From: Vicugna pacos | Taxonomy: Eukaryota; Chordata; Mammalia; Artiodactyla; Camelidae | Length of the DNA stretch: 64,000 bases | NCBI RefSeq assembly: GCF_048564905.1 | Contig: NC_133006.1 | Location: forward strand, 22,784,001 to 22,848,000 | Direction of reading: 5' to 3' | The notes under the pieces: generated by a model | Databases searched by the model: none | The model's input: the letters and a program-made list of their open reading frames with translations, nothing else | Told to the model about the DNA's origin: nothing | Part shown: positions 11,468 through 26,400 of the stretch, piece by piece | Numbering within the stretch: the stretch's first letter is position 1 | Layout: each line of letters opens with the position of its first letter | Translations under genes and position numbers: made by a program

Positions 11468-14400
11468 GTAAGTTTCCTCTGTGTTTTCTTATGTACAAGA
11501 CCATATATTATGCAGAAATATTTTTGCTATTATTGACTAATCTTTTTAGAATCTAAAATTATGCAAATATAACAGGAAAAAGTGTAATTTGTTATGTTTT
11601 CTCCATCAGTGATAATTATATACAATTTTTAAAATTTAACACAATTTTTCTCATTGCCTTACTTATTATGATTATATATATATGTCATACAGATAACAGA
11701 TTAATTTCAAAGCAATATTCAGTAGTGGAAAAATATGAGGATAAAAAAGTGACAGAGATTGAGTCATATGGACAGAAGTGGCTGTAGGAAACAATGTTGT
11801 TATAGAAATAAAAATTAATTTATATTCAAAATGAATGAAGTGGTACATATTATCCATGCTGTAGAAAATTGAAGAACACTTATTGAAAAATGAGCAGCTG
11901 ATTTAGTAATAAGTCATTGCTGTTGATCATTGCCAATGAATTTACAGTGTAATACTAGGAGAAAAAGTGTAATTGTACATGATAGATAAGACAAAGGCAG
12001 GTGATCTGGTCACTTTCTGAGGAAGAAGATTGGATGCAAGAACAAAGGTACCAATAGATATGACCATTTACCTAGAAATGGACCAAAACTTCCTGCTTGA
12101 ACAGTACCAATAGTAATTATGTAAATAAGTCCAATTCTCTCAGGCATTTGAGAGAGAAGTAGAGAACTGCAGGTCCCTAGCAAGAAGATGATAATATAAA
12201 CAAAAAGAAGTGAGAATATAATTGAGTCATATTATAGCCAGTTCAATTAAGTAAAGATGGGTTTATCTCAGTTACTTAAACTCTTGCAAATTTTGGAATT
12301 TATCTCAATTATTTAAATAATTATTTAAGAAAACACCAAATAAATAATCTGAATGACATGTAAGACCATATTATTACCTTCAAATGCACTTTCTGAAAAA
12401 AATTTTAATATGTAAAATTTACATTTGGAATGAATGATTTTTTCATAAAATTTTTAAAGATTATGCTCCGTTTACAGTTAGTTATTATAAACTATTGGCT
12501 GTATTCCCCACACTGTATAATACATCCTTGTAGCCTGTCTTACACCCAGTAATTTGTACCTCCTACTCCCTCCCCCTATTTTTCCCCTCCCCCCTTTAAA
12601 AATTGTATTAAAAAAATGAATGAATGAGTTTTTTTCATGTAGGCTTTCAAAGTAAAGATCAGGCTCAAAGATGAAAAAAGATGTTTCCTGTTTGTTGTTC
12701 ACTTCTCAGATTCCTGCTTTTTGCATTAAAATTTGATTCTCTTGGATGTGATTCTGTCTCTGCATATAGTGATGCATGTACCTCACCAAATAAAATTCAG
12801 ATTTCATCTTACATATTATTTTAAAGTAATGATATGTACTCATTTTGATTTCTAGGAAATCAACTGGAAAAGACAGGTGAGTCCTTTTATTACTCTTCAT
12901 ACAAAATTCTGTTGGATTCTTAGTCAAATTTAAATCTTGAGGTAACTCATCTCTTAAGCTCTATTAGTTTTCAGTTAGATGTTTTAAGTAATTAAGTGAA
13001 ACACACACAATTGAAATAATTTAAGTGTATTATTTTTTACTATATATTTTTAACTGAGGTATATTTTTAATTTTTTACTATATGTCTTTAACTGAGGTTT
13101 AACTGAGGTATATATTTTTAATTGATTTATAATATAGTAATTTCAAATATACAACATATTGATTTGACATTTTTATAGATTTTACTCCATTTAAATTATT
13201 ATATAATATTGGCTATATTCCCTGAGCTGTGCATTACATTCTTGTATCTTATCTATTTTATACCTGGTAGTTTGTACCTCTTAATCCCCTTCCCCTATCT
13301 GCCCTCTTCCCCCAACTTTCTTCCCACTTATAACCGCTAGTTTATTCTCTGCATCTGTGTCTGTTTCTCTTTTGTTATATTTGTTTTGTTTTTTAGATTC
13401 TACATAAAAGGGAAAATATATAGTATTTTTATTTCTGTAACTTATTTCACTAAGCAGAATACCATGTTGTTGCAAATGGAAAAATTTCATTCTTTTTTAT
13501 GGCTGAAAATATTCCATACACATGTATGTATGTGTATATATACTTATATACATACATCTCTATATGTTTATATATATGCACCTTCTTTATTCATTCATTT
13601 GTTGATGGACACTTAGGTTGCTTCCATATCTTGGTTATTGTAAATAATGATGCTGTGAATACTGGGGAAGGCGTATAACATTAGTGTTTTCATTTTATTT
13701 GGATACATACCCAGGAGTAAAGTTGCTGGATCATATGGTGATTCTATGTCTGTTTTTGAGGACCCTCCATAATGCTTTCCATAGTAGCTGTACCAATTTA
13801 CATTTTCACCAGCAGTGTATTGTTTTTCCCTTTTCTCCACATCATCGTCAAAATTTATTATTTGTTGTCTTTTTGATGATAGCCATTCTAACAGGTGTGA
13901 GGTTTTGTGGTTTTGATTTGCATTTTCCTCATGATTAGTGATGTTAGCATCTTTTCACGTGCCTGTTGGCCATCTGTATGTCTTCTTTGAAAACAATGCC
14001 TACTTAAGTCCTCTGCGCATTTTTAATCAGGTTGGTTTTTTTTGATGTTGAGTTGTGTTTGCTTTTTGATGTTGAGCTGTTTATGTATTTTGGATATTAA
14101 CACCTTATCAGTCATATCATTAGTAAATATTTTCTCCCATTCAGTAGGTTGTCTTTTCATTTTGTCAATGATTTACTTTGCTGTGCAAAAGCTTTTAAGT
14201 CTAATTAGGTCCCATTTGTTTATTTTTGCTTTTATTTCCTTTGCTTTGGGAGACAGATCCAGAAAAAATATTGCTATGATTTATATCAAAGAGGGTTCTG
14301 CCTATGTTTTCTTCTAGCAGTTTTATGGTTTCTGGTCTTATTTTTAGGTCTTTAACCCAGTTTAAGTTTATTTTTGTATATGGTGTGAGAAAATATTCTA

Positions 14401-17400
14401 ATTTTATTCTTTTACTGAGCAGGAGTGAAAGTTCCAGCTCTCCACTTTGCCTTCATTGACACCAACCAGAAGGGGAAAGGGTACATTGTTAGTTAAGTGA
14501 AGGTGAATGTGTAGGCTCTTCAGTCTTTGCTGAATAGTGGGAGTGGGGACCCAGTTTCCTCTGTGGTGCTGGGTTGCAGTAGGGGGGGTTATTGTCTAAA
14601 AGTTTTTGTTTTGTGAGACTCCCCTTTCTTGGCCTTTTGACCACAAAGAGCAGGTTTCCTTTGGGAATTAATTTTAAATTCTGTAATTTTTCTTATAGTT
14701 GCCTTACTGTAATCTGAAAGTATTGTGATGATAATGCCAACATCTATTGTTGTTTTTTAGCACAGCTACAGTATCACTGCATAATAAATAAATATAATTC
14801 AATAATAAAATAATCCACATTCCAATATACCTTAAAATATTTTATTCAAAGTCTACTTTTTTTCCCCCTTTACTTGTTTTGACATGATTGGCATTCCCTG
14901 GTAATAAAACAAAGATATAAAATGAAGTGTTGCCATGCTGTGATAGTCCAGCCACTCACAATGATATTGAATTACAACTGTGCCACTGTGCTACAAACAA
15001 TCTTGATGCAACTACTCATCTCTGTTACTGTAGTGAAAAAACAGCCATAGACCACATGTACATGAATAATCATAGCTGAATTCAAAGGACAGCAAAGTTT
15101 GAATTTATTTTTGTGTCACAAATACTATTCTTTTCATTTTTTCAATGATCCCAAAATGTGAAATCCATTCAAAATCACAAGCCTTCCAAAAATATATGTC
15201 AGACTTGATTTGGCCTGTGGGCCATGGTCAGCCAACCTGCCTTACAACATGTTTAGTTTCATAGGACATAGCAAAGTGGTGAGGGCATCTCTGGAATTTG
15301 GAAGCAATTCCCTCATTTACTGTTGTGAGGTGTCCACACCCAACAATCCTTCACAACACACAGGAGAAGCATCTCCCTAACCCTTGGCCTGTCCTGAGAT
15401 ATTCAGCCCCACATTGTCTTCTGAGTGGCTGCTACAATCCACCCCTGTGATACTTAGAAGTAATGAGATCCCTCAAGTCTATTTATGAAGACTGAAACCT
15501 AGTCATAGACCTGCAGGTTACTCAAAGTATGGAATAAAACTTCTGTTGTAGAAACAGCAATAGGATTGATATGGACGTTAATAAGAAAACTCCCTGGCAT
15601 GCATTTTTCAGGATCTCACCTCAAAACAGATGATGTAGACACCTTCCTTGGACATTGCCTTCTCTACCTCTTAGGGGTGTTCTTTATTACTTATGTATTC
15701 TGGAAGGAATACCATGAAAATGGTAAGTTACTAAATATTTAAATAATGAAATCATGATATCTTAAGGGAACTGTCTACCACTCACACATTTTGACATGGT
15801 TCTTGAATAGTGATGGTAACAAAGATGAGCAGGATCTGACCTTCATATTATAAAAGCAGAATTGGAGGCAAGAGATGTGACAGTCTCACTCTATTGTTTA
15901 CTTTTCACTTTTGATAGGAACTCATTTATTTAGTTCTAGACAACATGGATTAGGAAAATTTTGACAAACTGCAATTCATCAAGTGTATCATTCCCACAAA
16001 TTGCAAAGTTTCTGAAAACACTTCTTTAAATTTAACAGATGAATGAATGAATAAATAAACAATTGAAATTTCTTAGGGTAACAGAAACTAGAAAAAATAG
16101 CCAAATCAAAATTTTAGAACTGAAAAATATAATATCTGAAATTTAAATATAACAGATGGTAGATGACAAAGTAAAAAAGACTAGAAACTGGAGGACAAAT
16201 CTACAGAGTTTTTAAAATCTAAAGAATAGAAAAGAAAATAAATTTAAACAATGAACAGAGCTGTGGAGAAACTAAGATAATATCAAAAGTTCTAACACAA
16301 AAATCACGAGATTCCCAGAGGAAAGAGCAAGATTGAGGTATAAAATATATTTGAAGAAGAATGTCAAAAATTTCTCAAACTTGGTGAGGATTTAAATTAA
16401 AGGTTGCAAAGTGCTCGGCAATATACAAGCAGAATAAACTCCAAGAATAACTACATGCCTAGATATATCACAGTCATATTTCTTGGAAACCAAAGATAAA
16501 TAAGTAATTCCTGAAAGTATCTAAAGGAAAACAACAGAGGAGAAATTATTCAAGATTAGGTGGTTTCACATTCAGAAATCACAGGATCAAGAATACAGTG
16601 AAGCAACACCATTAAAATGCTGAATGAGAAGACTGTCAACCCAGAATTCTAGATATTCAGTGAAAAAGACTTCAATAAAGAACAAAATGAAGACAATCAT
16701 GAATGGAAGAAAGCAATGTCATGGAGTTTGTTATCAGAATGTTTGATGAGAAATTCTAAAGGAAGTTCTGCAAGGTTAAGGGAAATGGCACGAGAGGGAG
16801 TAAGAGAGAGAAAGGGAGGACCATGGTGGGTAGAGATAAGATGAAGAGTTTATCAATTCTGAAAGTAAAAAATTTCTTCCTTTTTTTTTTTAGAAAACAT
16901 GAAGAAAGAGAAAGGTGTTTTATCTTCATCCATATACAAAGGATTTAATTAATCTAATTAATTTAATTAACCTAATCAATTTGAACCTCAATTCATTTGT
17001 GAGTTATATCAGTTTATTGGAAACAAATGAATCTGTCTAGTCTGATTATTCAGAGAAAGGAAGTAAAAGGAGAGTTTATCTCCACCCAAATAGAAAATAA
17101 GTAATTGAAGAAAAATCAGACCTGGCTTATATAAAAGCAATGTTCTTGGTAACTTGGCATTATGTAGAATAGAGTTTTGCCTGTAAAAGGATTAACACTT
17201 GATGCTCTGTAATTTTATCTGTGAATTACTTTAAATATTTTAATCAATATTTATCTTATTTGTTTTGCAGAGAAAACAAAAGGAAATGGTGAGTTTCAAA
17301 TTTTGATCCACTTACAAAGATATCATTGCAGCAAAGCCAGTTTTAGACAATAACAAGGAAAGGATTCCAATATCTTCACATTAGGTAGAATAGAACTTTC

Positions 17401-20400
17401 CCTTAGTATATCAGTCTGCTGTCTGCCTCTGTGAATTTACCTATTCTGGTAGGATCTCATATGCACGGGATTATACAATATGCCACCTTTATGTCTGCCT
17501 CCTTCTTTCCCTTGCATAAAGTTTTTGAGGTTCGCTCATGTTGTAGCATGTATCACTACTTCGTTCCTGAGTAATGATGAGTCACACTTCATTGTATGAG
17601 TATACCACATTTTGTTTATCCATAACTGTTGGTGAGCATTTGGGCTTTGCATACATTTTGATCATTGTGAATGGTGTTCCTTTGCATATTTCTGTATATG
17701 TATTTGTTTTAATGCCTGTTTTCAACTTGGGGGCTTTATACCTAGCAATTGCTGCATCACACGATACACTTTGTTTAACTTTTTGAGCATCTGCAAAACT
17801 GTTTCGCATAGAGATGGCACCATTTTACATTACAACTAGCAATGTATTAGAATTCCAGTTTCTCTGCAATCTCAACAACACTTGTTATTTTTCATTTTTT
17901 AAAATTATAGCCATACTATGGCCTGTAAAGTGGTATCTCATTGTGGTTTTGATTTTTATCTCCCTAATGACAAAAGAAGTTGGGCATTTTTTCGTATGCT
18001 AGTTGACCATTTGTACATCTTCCTTGGAGAAATGTCTGTTCAAGTCCTTTGCTCATTTTGAAACTGGGTTCTTTTTGTTATTGAGCAATCAGAGTTCTTT
18101 TTTTCTATATGTATTCTTGATACTAAGCCCTTAAATTCATAATTTGCAAATATTTTCTCTCATTCTGTATCTTGTCTCTTCACTTTCTGATCTTTTGATG
18201 CACAGAAGTTTTTGATTTTTATTAAGTTTAAATTATTTGTTGTTGTTTTTTTCTTTGTTGCTTGTGCATTGGTGTCATTTCTAAGAATCCATTTCAAATG
18301 CAAGGACATAAAAATGTACCATTATGATTTTTTTAAGAGTTTTACAGTTTTAAGCTTTTGCTTTTAGGTCTGACTCATTTTGAGCACATATTATGAATGC
18401 AATAGAACATAAAAATGAATAAGAGAGGCTTACATACATGAATTAATATTTGTAGCAATATAAGTGTCCTAGTAGAATAAAGGAGCCAAGATGTTAAATC
18501 ACTAATTAGATTTTCAAATAATGTGGTTGAAATAAGAATAAAAAGTATGATATACTATGTTTAACTTTTTCAGGGTCTGCCAAACTCTTTACACAGTCTT
18601 GCTGTGCATTACACAGTGTTATACAGTACTACATAGTATCTCAGGGTGCTGCTTTACCCTAATGCTTTTTCCTTTCACTGAAAATATCTTTTCCTTATAA
18701 TAAAATAGACAGGTAAATGTGTGACCTGTTTTTTCCTTTTATCACATATCAAGTTAAATTGAAAGAAAATAAACTATAATATTGATGAATCATTGGAGTA
18801 GGTTGGTTAAAAATAACAAACAACTATATGCTTAAAACTTCTCTACCTAGGAGACCTGGTAATGGGAGAATTATATTTTAATAAAGGTCAAAACAAACAA
18901 TAACAAAGACAATGAGAGAGAGGCCATATGCAGAAAAAATAGTTTTAAATTTTGTATAAAACAGAATAGGGACTTTAGTACATAGCACAGCAACTAGGAT
19001 CATGCAACAGAAGAGGAAGTCTACTTCTAACCCATATAAACCTTTATAAGCTCCAGATATATCCATGTCAAAGGCAATGAAGAATGAGAGTGCGTTGTGG
19101 AGTTGAAAATAGTGTGTAAATGAAAGCAAGTTATATGAATTTTACTGCCATATACTCTTAATAATCTAGGAACTTGCACATCACACAAACAAAAGACAAC
19201 TAACACTTCACCTTTATAAAAATTGAATTGCTCTAAAGAAAAAAAAAACAACTCTTCACTATCTGTTACTTAGATGATCTCCAAAATAATGGCTAGCTCT
19301 GCCTCTTACCATTTAGGATCTCACCTTTTCATCACGCTGTTTCCAGGGACAGAGGATGTCCAGTTTGCTTTTAAATATTAATTCATTACTAAGCCTCATC
19401 GATCATTTGACATGCTGTTTAACACAGAAGATGAAAAGCTATTCTTTAAAATGATGCTGAAGTGCCCAGAGATAATACAGAAAACAGAACAGATTATTTC
19501 ATTAGATAAAATCATTAATTTTCATATCAGACAGACTTTGGATGAAGTTCTGACTCTGAAATAAGTAACTGTGGGGAACTCAGCAAGTAGCGTGTCCTTG
19601 CTCTAACCTCAGTTTACCCTTCTGCATAAGTGTAATAACTTATCCAGAGCACTTCTCATGACAAAATGTAATGGTACTTCTAAAACATGTTTCACAGAGT
19701 CTCGTACAGCGAAAGCAATCAAGGAATGTCAATAGTAATTGTGGTCACGGCAGTGACGATGGTGATGATGATAACAACGATGTTATTATGTCTAAAATCA
19801 CTGTGGGATTTTTAAGTTTAATAATGATAAATTAAAATTTTTTAATCTACTTTACCTTTTGGCATAAAGCAACTTTGACTCTTGTATATTTCACAGTGAA
19901 ATACTTAGAAAATAAATATAGTTTTCCCCTTTGAAATGGCTAATCTATTATATTTGGAATAGGTAGAGAGATTTAGGGTAGATTTTTGTGTTTCTTTTGT
20001 TTCTGTTTCATAGTGATTTTTATATTACTCTTTTTACTTTTCAGATCAACTTAGGAAAGAAAAAGGTAAACTTTAATGACTCTTTACAAAATATGATCTT
20101 CCTATTGGCTGTTTCATAAGAATTCTTATATTACTCTTTTTATTTTTTCAGGTCAACTTAGGAAAGAAAATGGTAAACTTTAATGACTCTTTACAAAATA
20201 CGATCTTCCTATTGGCTGTTTCATAAGAGTTCTTATATTACTCTTTTTATTTTTTCAGATCAACTTAGGAAAGAAAATGGTAAACTTTAATGACTCTTTA
20301 CAAAATACGATCTTCCTATTGGCTGTTTCATAAGAGTTCTTATATTACTCTTTTTATTTTTTCAGATCAACTTAGGAAAGAAAATGGTAAACTTTAATAA

Positions 20401-23400
20401 CTCTTTACAAAATATGATCTTCCTATTGGCTGTTTCTTAAGAGTTCTTATATTACTCTTTTTATTTTTTCAGATCAACTTAAGAAAGAAAATGGTAAACT
20501 TTAACGACAATTTATAAGATGTGATCTTTCTATAGTGATTTTTCTTGCTTCCTCCCTTTTCCATTTCTCCTACTTCCTCTGTATAATTTTCACTTTTGTG
20601 ATTTTTATTCATTCTTACTATCTTACAACTTCTGTTACTTGTTTCCCTCTTAATTCTCCCATTGGTTAACTCACTTTTCCCACTCACCCTTCTTTCTCTA
20701 CTGTATTATTTTTTGGTTGTCTCCATGATGCTAATAGTAACTCCTTCTCATGGCTCTGAGATGAGTGAAATTCTAATATGAGAACATATTTGAAAGAACT
20801 CTCATGGTACTTACTACGCCCACAATCTGATTCTAAGAAAAACTTTAAAACTCTTCTATGCAAGATACTTTTTAAAAAATACGGTAGGTTGTTCCTTGTA
20901 GAGAACGCCACTGTTCTCCACCTTGTGACTGAAGCCTCAACTGGCTGGACTAGGGGTGGAGATTTAGGCATAGTGATAAGAAGTCTTCATTTTGCAGGTT
21001 AACAGACCTGGGTTCAAATCATTGGTCTGTCCATTTACCAACAGAAACTTAACCCCTTTGATTCTCAGATCTTTTGTGAACCGAACAGCATTACATCACA
21101 GTTACTTTGCGAATATTGATTAATTACTTAAAGCCCTTAGCATATATTTAAGTCATTGGAAATGCTGAATAAATTGTAGCTTCTATCGCACAGATGATGT
21201 ATAGCATGACAACACTGCAGGTGATGATAATCACAAACATCAGCACTCTAAATTAGTTTAAAAAGAATACTTCATGGGGGGATTTGATAAGTTCCCTCTT
21301 GAATTTTAACTGTAAAATTGTCTATATTATCTATTATCTATATTAACATGTAATATGTTTTCTTATTTTCTTTTTTTTTGAAACGTGTTATAAAAGAGAG
21401 AATGGAGGGTTTTTTAAAACCTTAATAAGCTAATATATGTCATTGTGTGTAATCTTTCCAAGCAACTTTAATTTTTCTTTCTCTGTAACATTAAAATGGG
21501 CTTTTCACTTTTGTTTTTCAGGAAACTTGCAAAAGGAAATTGGTAAATGTGTTCTAATAGTTAAATACTTACAAGATTGTGTCAGACTATGGTGATCCCT
21601 TGCCTCACTTCATTCTTTCCCCTTAGCTCCTTATTTTAGGTATCTTCTGCATTTCCCTGTTAGCTCTTTATATTGCAGCTATCATGTTAGGAATAATTTA
21701 CCTGCTTACCTTGCTTAAGTGCTTAAAATCATGTGATTCAACTTAATTTTATCCATGAAAAACAATTTCAGAAAGGAGCAATGGCTTGATGAATGTGACA
21801 ATAATGATTCTAATAAACTCCTCAGAAGAATGCATTTTTTTTCCTGCATCTTCATCTATTTGAGAGTCCCAGTCTTATGTGTGCATCTTCTTTCAGGTGA
21901 GAGGAAAGCTCAATTTAGGAACAGTAAGTAACTCATGGGATCAAATTCCACAAATAATAAGACACTTAACCCTTCTCTAAACCTCCTTTGCAGAAAGAGT
22001 CAGGCATAATATACCACTGCATGTGCTCACTGTGTAGACCCAGAAGTGGAAGGGAATCTGTAACAAAGTCAGTTAATTCATTTTCCTTCCTAATTTAGAA
22101 TGTCCTTTTATCAAGATGGACATGAAAAAAAATGTAGCTTTAATGGACATTTCCCAAGTTTTCCTTCCTTTTCTCTTCCCTTCCCTTACCACTCTTTCCT
22201 GTTTCACTCTGTCTCCCTCTTTTCAGTTCTTTATTCTTTCACCTCTGTTCTTCCTAATTCCTTACTTTTCTTCTTTCCTCCTTCTTCCCTTCCTTCCTTC
22301 CGTTTTGTCCATTATCCATTCTTTCTGTCTTCATTTCTCAAACTATCTACCTTTCTTTCCATCCTTCCCTTATTTCCTTTTCTTCTTTCTCTTGCTTTTT
22401 GTTTGACTTTCCTTCTGACTTAATTTTTTCCACACACATACACAAACCCAGCCATTTTCAGGTTAAAGGTATGGACATACTATTGTGAGGAAGGAAAGGG
22501 ATGGAGAGGTAAATAAGTAACTGAATACTTAGAGAATGATGGTGAGGAGAGGTGAAAAGATATGAGAAGGACCAGGAAAGCATAATCATATTTTCTCATT
22601 TTGTTTACTTGCAGGCTGGCAGAAGACATCATTGTACCCAGGTGAGTACATTGCTCTGAAGAAGATGATTCTAAGATATATAATTAAGGCCCTAAATTCT
22701 GTAAAACATCAAGCTACTAACTACCATATGAGAGAGAAAAATATATAGAACATAAGTTCTGGTCCATAGAAAACATGGCAAGAATGAGAACTTTTAAAGT
22801 ATTTTTCTTTTCATCTTTTTCTCACCTGCATCTCATAAGACACTAGTCAATTAAAGCAGATATTAAGAAGTGAAAACAGTATTGATTTTAGTCTAATAAA
22901 TTTACTTTTTTTCCTTTTTCACAATTCCTAAGAGGTTATATATAAATATATGTCGATTAATTCCAGCTACTTTTTCAAACAAACACCAAATCCTAGTGGT
23001 TGAGCAAGCTAGCAGGTACCTCTTATGCACACACAAAGATTCCTTGTCAAGAAGCTCCACTTGGAGGATGTCCTCCAAGCACTGATTTTGATCTGGACTC
23101 TTCCCCTTGTGTAGCTTTTCAATACGCTAGATGTCCCTTAATTTAAGCCAAAATTTGGGGGGAAGAAAAAAATGTGAAGATCACTAAAGAAAAATGTTTT
23201 ATGGCAGAGGCTGCATGGTGCTTACCATTTCTGCCTACATAGGCCAGTTCTCATTCATGTGGTTTCACCAAGACACAATGGGAGCTGGGAAATGTTTAGC
23301 TTCTTTGTCTAGAAATTAAAAAAAAAAGTAATAAATATTGTTAGAGGTAACCAAAGATCAGTTTAAAGCTTCTTCCCATGTATATAACTCATGCAATCCA

Positions 23401-26400
23401 TCCTCAAAAAGCCTAGCCAAGGGTCCGTCCGGTTACTGCGGTTTACTCAAAGGCCAGGATCTCTGGATGTCCAGTCCTCTTCTTTAGGCAGATGTGACTT
23501 TTCAGAGCTTGTAATCTGTGTACTTAAGGAGAGGAGTTATCGGCACTCTTCATTATCAGATGAACTGCAGTAAAATGTGGAATAAATTTTTCTATTTGGA
23601 ATAAGGAAGGAGAAAACAGAAGAGGCATCATTTAACAACAGCATTAAGACCCCCCCATCAGGCAGACATTGTGAAGACCCTCTTTTCTGAGGGTGGAAGA
23701 ATTTTCCTGATTATATGGACCCTTATTTTGTTGTTAAGGTGTAACTTGCTTCTCATTGTCTTTAGTGACTTTTCACTCACGCCCCCTTCAAATGCATCGT
23801 ATCGTAGCACACTTCTCTGTCTTGTGCAAATTCAGTGTTACAAAATATGCGTGTAGCTTTCATGCTTGAAGAACTTGCTAGTTTGACCTTGTTTTTTGAA
23901 AAGGCTTTATTGAAGTGTTGTTTACATATTATACATTGGTTCATTTTAAGTGTTCACTCATTTTTAAAAAATCAGTGATTTTTAAAATATTTACATAGTT
24001 GGACAGCCATCACCAAATCCATTTTTAGAAGATTTCCATCACGTCAAAGAGATCTCAAGTTTCTGTTTTCAGCCAGTCCTGGTTCCCAGTCCCAGGCAAC
24101 TGCTAATCCACTTTCTGTTGGTATAGATTTGCCTTTCCTGGACATATACAATTGAAATCATATAATATATGGTCTTTTGTGTCTGGTTTTTTTCACTTAG
24201 CATAACGTTTTTGAGAATCACATTTCAGCATGTTTCAGTAGCTGGTTCCTTTTTATTGTCAGGTGGTATCCCATTGTATGGATACGCCACATTGTGCTTT
24301 TTCATTCCCCAGTTGATAGGCATTAGAACACTTTTACTTTTGAAGTTTTATGAACAGCTCTGCTGGAAATATTTATGTACACATCTTTGTGTGAAAATGT
24401 GTTTCATTTCTCTTGAATGTATACTTAGGAGTGGAAATTCTGAATCACATAGTACATTTCTGTTTAATGTTTATTTGAATTGTCAAACTGTTTACCAGAG
24501 AGTTCGCACCATTTTACATTTTGAACAGAAATGTATGACAACCTTTGTTATCCATAATTTTTATTATAGCCATCTTATTGAATGTGAAATGTATCTCACC
24601 ACAGTATTAATTTCAGTATCCTTAATGTACAATGATGTTGAACATTATGTCACATGGTTTATAGCCATTTATATGTGTTCCTTAGTGAAATGTTTAACTA
24701 TTTTGCTGTTTTTTAATTAGGATGTCTTTATGTTATTATTGACTTGTAAGAAATCTTTATATATTTGGATATAAATCTTTTATCAGATAAGTGGTTTAAA
24801 TATATTTTCTCCCCATCTGTGTATTTTTCTTTCATTTTATTATTGGTGTATTTTGAAAGTTTTTATTTTGATAAGGTCCGATTTATCAGGTTTTTTTTCT
24901 TTTCTCATTTTGAGTTTTTGGTGTCATGTATTAGTACTTCTTGCATAACTCAAGATTATCACATTTTTTCCCTAATTTTTTCTACTGAAAAATTTTTAGT
25001 TTTAGCTGTTACCTATAGGTCTATAACAAATTTTGAGTTAATTGTTTTGTGTGGGTTGAGGGAAAGGTCTAAATACATCTTTTTATATGTAGGTAGTCAG
25101 TTGTGTTAACACCAGCTCTTGAAAAGAGTATGCTTTTCCTCATTGAATTGTATTGTCACTTTTTTAAAAAAATCAACTGATCATAAATTGATTTCCGGGT
25201 TCAAAATTCTGTTCCACTGATCAATTTGTCTATCTTTAGGCTAATATCACACTGTCTTCATCTCTGTGACTTTATAGTATTTTCTGAAATTGGAAAGTAC
25301 AAGTCTTCTCATTTTGAACTTCTTTTAAATGATTAATTTGGCTATTCTGGTTCCTCTGCATTTTCATATGAAATTTAGGATGAGGCTGAAAATTTCTGCA
25401 GAAAAATAAAAGCCTGCTGGAATTTTGATAGGAATTTTATTGACTCCATAGATAAATTTGGGATCAACTGCTGTTTCAGTAACAGTGAGTCTTCCTCCTC
25501 ATGACTTTGAAATGTTTCTCTTTTTACTCATATCTTCTTTGTGTCAGAAATGTTTTGTAGTTTTTTTGTTTACAAGTTTTGTTACTTTTTTATTAAATGT
25601 CTTACTGAGCATTTGATGTTTTTATCCACTTGTGAATGGAATTGTTTTCTTAATTTTATTTCAGACTTTTCATTGTTAATATATAGTACTGCAATAGATT
25701 TTTGTATATTGATTTTTTTTATCCTATGACTTGCTGAATCCATTTACTTTTTTTAGTTTCAGTAGATTTTGTAGATACTTTTATGATTTTCTATGGGTAA
25801 GATGAGTCAAAAGGAATTTTGCTTCTTTTTTTCAAATCTGACTTTAAAAAATGGACTATATAGAATTTTCATTATAATGTTGAATAGAAATAGCATAAGC
25901 ATCCATCCTTGATTCCTATCATGGAGTGAAAGCATTTATTATTTTACCATGACATATTTTTTCAGTTGTAAATTTTTCATAGATAGACTTTATCAGGTTG
26001 AAAAACTTCCCTTCTATTCCTAATTTGTTAATAGTTTTTTAAATAATGAATAGGTATTGGATTTTATCAAATGCTTTAACTGTGCCTATTGAGATGATTA
26101 TGCTATTTTGTCCATTATTTTATTAGTATTGTTTATTATATTAATTGATTTTTACATGTTAAGCTGATCTTGCATTCTGGGAATGAACCTCACTTGGTGG
26201 TGATCTATAATAATTTTTGTATGAGTTGTTATACTAGGTTTACTATTATTTTACTGAGAGTTTTTGCATCTGTATTCATGAGGGATATTTGTGATGTCTT
26301 TGTCTGGCTTTAGTACCAGGGTGATACTAGCCTCAGAATGAGAAGGGAAGTGCTCTACCCTCTTCTGTTTTCTAGAAGATTTTGTTGAATATTGGTATTT

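Larger units (their letters stand above)
20005..20530 (+). repeat. 107-base tandem array of exon-plus-intron units
   Basis: Five consecutive units each consist of a 21-base exon and, for the first four, an 86-base intron. The exon starts are spaced exactly 107 bases apart (20045, 20152, 20259, 20366, 20473). The introns are nearly identical ('gtaaactttaatgactcttt', then 'cctattggctgtttc', then 'ttatattactctttttattt' and 'cag'). The sequence before the first and after the last unit diverges, which marks the edges of the amplification. Complete splice signals are kept in every unit. Confidence 0.95.

Noticed and set aside
20005-20530. Ordinary minisatellite or CRISPR-like array
   Set aside because: The spacers are not unique, and each unit holds a complete in-phase exon with acceptor and donor in a gene with matching neighbouring exons.
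22100-22423. 107-codon and 96-codon overlapping open frames
   Set aside because: They arise from a C/T-rich low-complexity tract that rarely contains stops. Phe/Ser/Leu/Pro composition in both frames shows no protein character.
24169-24720. Longest plus-strand open frame in the first half (183 codons)
   Set aside because: It lies antisense within a decayed LINE-1 (23885-27640). The residues are a reverse reading of ORF2 3' text, so it is not a gene.
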